DNA from: JAWLDV01 sp046537975
GTDB taxonomy: Bacteria > Desulfobacterota > Desulfobulbia > Desulfobulbales > SURF-16
Direction of reading: 5' to 3'
Length of the DNA: 7,817 nt
Assembly: GCA_046537975.1 (NCBI GenBank)
Contig: JBKHJR010000081.1
Span: forward strand, 1-7,817
Position 1 is the stretch's first letter, and every line of letters starts with the position of its first letter. Made by a program: the position numbers and the translations under genes. The notes beneath the pieces were generated by a model. That model ran no database searches. It saw nothing but the letters and a program-made list of their open reading frames with translations, and had not been told where the DNA came from. Below are positions 5,067 through 7,817 of the stretch, piece by piece.

Positions 5067-5678
5067 GTGTCAAAAAAAGATAATATCGACGAAAAACAGA
5101 ATGTGGAAGTAAATGCCGGTGAAGAAATCCTGGAGGCAGAAGAAGTGGAAGAGGCGGCAGAACCGGCCGATACTGAAGGATTTGAGCAGGTGGAAGCAGA
5201 AGAAATTGAGGAATCTGAGGAAGGGGATACAATAGATAAGTTGAAAGAGGAACTGGCTGCTGAAAAAGAAAAATTTCTGCGACAAGCCGCTGAGTTTGAA
5301 AATTATAAAAGACGTCTGGAACGGGAACGGGCTACCGCCCTTAAATATGCCGAAGAAAATGTCCTGAAGGAGCTTTTGCCTGTCGTGGATAATCTGGAAA
5401 GGGCTCTTGAGCAGGGTAAAGATAACTCCGATTTTAAGGATTTTTATGAGGGGGTAGAGTTAACCTATAAGGGGTTAATGACAACTCTGGAAAAATTTGA
5501 AGTAACCCCCATAGAGAGTATCGGAGAGCCCTTTGATCCCAATCACCATGAGGCCCTGACCATGGAAGAGACAACCGATGTCGACCATAATACCGTCTAC
5601 AGGGAGTTTCAGAAAGGTTATATGTATAAGGACCGGCTGCTGAGACCAGCCAAGGTCGTAGTTGCCAAGAATGAGTAA
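5067..5678 (+). CDS. grpE: GrpE, nucleotide exchange factor for DnaK
   Basis: Cytoplasmic co-chaperone that works as a dimer and speeds ADP release from DnaK so that bound substrate is freed. The product is 203 residues, against 197 in E. coli. Residues 1-55 are highly acidic and low in complexity, probably disordered. A long helix with coiled-coil character runs about 55-118, including EFENYKRRLERERA (76-89) and ENVLKELLPVVDNLERAL (97-114). The C-terminal beta domain carries GEPFDPNHHEAL (153-164) and the signature GYMYKDRLLRPAKVVVA (184-200). The start is GTG, not ATG: it is preceded by GGGGAGG at 5053-5059 with seven bases between, and the ATG at 5051 is out of frame. dnaK follows after 55 bases in the same direction, so the two are very likely one operon. 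hrcA, often found just before grpE, is absent; the neighbour is an unrelated opposite-strand gene. Confidence 0.97.
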   Translation: MSKKDNIDEKQNVEVNAGEEILEAEEVEEAAEPADTEGFEQVEAEEIEESEEGDTIDKLKEELAAEKEKFLRQAAEFENYKRRLERERATALKYAEENVLKELLPVVDNLERALEQGKDNSDFKDFYEGVELTYKGLMTTLEKFEVTPIESIGEPFDPNHHEALTMEETTDVDHNTVYREFQKGYMYKDRLLRPAKVVVAKNE

Positions 5679-5733
5679 AGAAATAGTTTTTGAACAAGAC
5701 TATCCACATAAGATAATAGAGAGGAGTTGAAAA

Positions 5734-7653
5734 ATGGGTAAAACTATAGGAATTGATCTGGGAACAACTAATTCGTGTGTTGCAGTGATGGAAGGCAAGG
5801 AGGCAAAGGTAATCGCCAATGCCGAGGGTAGTAATACGACGCCTTCCGTTGTGGCATTCTCCGATAGCGGTGAGCGCATGGTGGGCCAGGTTGCCAAGCG
5901 CCAGTCGGTGACAAATCCCACTAACACCCTTTTTGCCATGAAACGGCTCATAGGTCGTAATTTTTCCGATGCCGAGGTTCAAAAGTCAATAGAGATCAGC
6001 CCTTTTAAGATTGTCAAGGGTAAAGAGGGAGCTCCCGAAATTGAGGTACAGGGTAAACAGTACTCTCCCGCGGAACTCTCCGCCATGGTCCTTGGCAAGA
6101 TGAAGCAGACAGCAGAAGATTATCTGGGCGAGGAAGTGACCGACGCCATTGTAACAGTGCCCGCCTACTTCAACGATAATCAGAGACAGGCTACCAAGGA
6201 CGCGGGTAGAATTGCCGGTCTCAATGTTCAGAGAATTATCAATGAGCCTACTGCAGCCTCCCTGGCTTATGGTCTTGATAAAAAAGGAGATGAAAAAATT
6301 GCCGTATTCGACCTTGGCGGTGGAACATTTGATATCTCCATTCTGGAAATAGGCGATGGGGTGTTTGAGGTTAAATCCACTAACGGGGATACTTTCCTCG
6401 GTGGTGAAGACTTTGATATGCAGATTGTCAACTGGCTCGCAGACGAGTTCAAGCGTGAGCAGGGGATTGACCTGCGTAACGACAAAATGGCCCTGCAGAG
6501 GCTGAAAGAAGAAGGGGAAAAGGCCAAGAAGGAACTCTCCAGCACCATGGAGACCGAAATCAATCTTCCCTTTATCACCGCAGACGCCACCGGTCCCAAA
6601 CATTTGAACCTCAAACTGACCAGATCCAAACTGGAATCCCTGGTCGACGATCTGATTGAGAGGACGATGGGACCGTGTCGAACCGCACTCCAGGATGCAG
6701 GTCTTTCTGCTTCCGACATAGACGAGGTTATTCTGGTTGGTGGCATGACCCGGATGCCCAAGGTTCAGGAAAAGGTCAAGTCGATTTTCGGCAAGGACCC
6801 CCATAAAGGCGTTAACCCTGACGAGGTCGTTGCTATAGGGGCGGCTATCCAGGCCGGTGTACTGCAGGGGGATGTAAAAGACGTCCTTCTGCTTGATGTT
6901 ACCCCTCTCTCCCTGGGTATTGAGACCCTGGGCGGAGTAACTACCAAGCTCATTGAAAAGAACACCACGGTTCCCACCAAGAAGAGTCAGATTTTCTCCA
7001 CTGCAGCGGACAACCAGCCGGCGGTATCCATCCATGTCGTTCAGGGAGAGCGGGAGATGGCTGCTGACAACAAGACCATCGGCCGTTTTGAACTCACCGA
7101 TATTCCGCCTGCTCCCCGGGGTGTACCCCAGATAGAGGTGACTTTCGATCTGGATGCCAACGGTATTCTTCATGTTTCTGCAAAAGATCTGGGAACCGGT
7201 AAAGAACAGTCCATTAGAATTACTGCTTCCAGCGGTCTTTCTGAGGAAGAGATCGAGAAGATGCAGCAGGATGCGGAAAAGCATGCTGAAGAGGACAGGA
7301 AACGGAAAGAGCTTATTGAGGCCAGAAATAATGCCGATTCTCTGATATATAGCACTGAGAAAAGCCTCCGGGAAGTGGGAGATAAAGTGGACAGCGAAAC
7401 CAAGTCTAATATTGAATCAGCTATTGAGAAGCTGAAGAAGACAATGGAAGAAGACGATGCTCAGGCCATCAAGTCGGCGACCGATGAATTGTCCCAAGCC
7501 TCCCATAAGCTGGCTGAAACCATGTATTCCCAGGCCTCCCAGGAGCAGGCCGGAGGCGCAGCCGGCGAAGCCGGCGGTGGAACAGCCGGTGAAGGCTCAG
7601 GAAAGGGCGAAGATGAAGATGTAGTTGATGCTGATTATGAGGAAGTTAAGTAA
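5734..7653 (+). CDS. dnaK: DnaK, Hsp70 molecular chaperone
   Basis: ATP-driven cytoplasmic chaperone that binds exposed hydrophobic peptides, working with DnaJ and GrpE. At 639 residues it matches E. coli DnaK (638) almost without gaps. The nucleotide-binding domain has IGIDLGTTNSC (5-15), Lys70, the adenosine-side stretch NEPTAASLAYG, FDLGGGTFDIS (192-202) with Thr198 corresponding to E. coli Thr199, and VILVGGMTRMP. The interdomain linker is DVLLLD (383-388), followed by the beta-sandwich peptide-binding domain (about 390-500, with NTTVPTKKSQ and APRGVPQIEVTFDLDANG), a helical lid (about 505-600) and a Gly/Ala-rich tail ending in the conserved acidic DVVDADYEEVK. GAGGAG (5721-5726) lies seven bases before the ATG. 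Nothing is missing or broken. No dnaJ follows within the window, and the terminator at 7732-7771 suggests the operon ends here. Confidence 0.99.
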   Translation: MGKTIGIDLGTTNSCVAVMEGKEAKVIANAEGSNTTPSVVAFSDSGERMVGQVAKRQSVTNPTNTLFAMKRLIGRNFSDAEVQKSIEISPFKIVKGKEGAPEIEVQGKQYSPAELSAMVLGKMKQTAEDYLGEEVTDAIVTVPAYFNDNQRQATKDAGRIAGLNVQRIINEPTAASLAYGLDKKGDEKIAVFDLGGGTFDISILEIGDGVFEVKSTNGDTFLGGEDFDMQIVNWLADEFKREQGIDLRNDKMALQRLKEEGEKAKKELSSTMETEINLPFITADATGPKHLNLKLTRSKLESLVDDLIERTMGPCRTALQDAGLSASDIDEVILVGGMTRMPKVQEKVKSIFGKDPHKGVNPDEVVAIGAAIQAGVLQGDVKDVLLLDVTPLSLGIETLGGVTTKLIEKNTTVPTKKSQIFSTAADNQPAVSIHVVQGEREMAADNKTIGRFELTDIPPAPRGVPQIEVTFDLDANGILHVSAKDLGTGKEQSIRITASSGLSEEEIEKMQQDAEKHAEEDRKRKELIEARNNADSLIYSTEKSLREVGDKVDSETKSNIESAIEKLKKTMEEDDAQAIKSATDELSQASHKLAETMYSQASQEQAGGAAGEAGGGTAGEGSGKGEDEDVVDADYEEVK

Positions 7654-7658
7654 ATGAA

Positions 7659-7699
7659 GAGCTTAGTTCAAAGCTCAGGGCTGGATCCAAGAGCCCTGA
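7659..7699 (+). other. Two mutually exclusive hairpins after dnaK
   Basis: TCAGGGCT (7675-7682) pairs with AGCCCTGA (7692-7699) around a 9-base loop. GAGCT (7659-7663) can instead pair with AGCTC (7672-7676), which uses two bases of the first stem. No T run follows. It may protect the mRNA end or act with the terminator downstream. Confidence 0.35.
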
Positions 7700-7731
7700 A
7701 CTGAGAAGTTGTGAATTTTGGATCTGAAGTT

Positions 7732-7771
7732 GCCGGGACACCCCTTTAACGGGTTGTTCCGGCTTTTGTTT
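7732..7771 (+). terminator. Intrinsic terminator of the grpE-dnaK operon
   Basis: GCCGGGACACCC (7732-7743) pairs with GGGTTGTTCCGGC (7751-7763): about 12 bp with one G-U pair and one bulged base around a 7-base loop. TTTTGTTT (7764-7771) follows at once. This is a canonical Rho-independent terminator, 78 bases after the dnaK stop. Confidence 0.85.
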
Positions 7772-7817
7772 GCCTGGCAAAGCCGGGCTTCCGTCCGCTT
7801 GAAAGAGAGCGGAGATA
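7769..7817. other. Small dyads at the right edge
   Basis: TTTGCC-T-GGCAAA (7769-7781) and TCCGCT (7794-7799) with AGCGGA (7808-7813) lie beyond the terminator. CTTGAAA (7798-7804) matches a sigma-32 -35 box, but any matching -10 would fall outside the window. No gene starts in these bases. Confidence 0.2.

Noticed and set aside
5986..7284. 432-codon open frame on the minus strand inside dnaK
   Set aside because: It lies wholly within dnaK, has no recognisable protein features, and long antisense frames over Hsp70 genes are a known by-product of their codon pattern.
1..7817. Mobile elements, CRISPR arrays, prophage or toxin-antitoxin genes
   Set aside because: No transposase-like frames, no regularly spaced repeats and no paired small genes were seen; most of the content is housekeeping.

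Overview
The window carries four clearly identifiable complete genes, one divergent complete gene, and one gene cut by the left edge. The organism looks like a Gram-negative bacterium of moderate GC content. The protein flavour (type II citrate synthase, this class I/II aminotransferase, an E. coli-like DnaK ending in DVVDADYEEVK) would fit a deltaproteobacterium/Desulfobacterota, but that placement is inferred from general resemblance only.

Layout. 1-165 (minus): N-terminal part of a thiamine-phosphate synthase (ThiE-like). 166-600: a 435-base divergent intergenic region with a nested, pseudoknot-capable fold at 341-440. 601-1908 (plus): citrate synthase, followed immediately by a strong GC hairpin. 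1909-2486: 578 bases with no convincing gene but with several hairpins, a perfect 14-bp palindrome and a possible promoter. 2487-3791 (plus): PLP-dependent class I/II aminotransferase. 3792-3932: convergent gap with a terminator-like hairpin. 3933-4694 (minus): exported protein that looks like a beta-carbonic anhydrase whose zinc ligands have been replaced. 4695-5066: grpE upstream region with a perfect 14-bp palindrome, a TTGACA box and a long leader. 5067-5678 grpE and 5734-7653 dnaK (plus) form a chaperone operon, ended by a canonical intrinsic terminator at 7732-7771.

How the genes relate. GrpE and DnaK are partners (nucleotide exchange factor and Hsp70) and are almost surely co-transcribed. 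Citrate synthase and the aminotransferase are central carbon and nitrogen metabolism genes, but the 578-base gap between them argues for separate promoters. The carbonic-anhydrase-like gene lies opposite to its neighbours as an independent unit. No CIRCE element, no convincing sigma-32 promoter and no hrcA gene is visible near grpE-dnaK, so the palindrome next to the TTGACA box is the best candidate for local control.

The most unusual item is the degenerate exported beta-carbonic anhydrase homologue. Secondary items are a shared GCGTAC-N3-GTGTAC motif upstream of both the aminotransferase and grpE, and the structured leader upstream of citrate synthase. I found no mobile element, CRISPR array, rRNA or tRNA.
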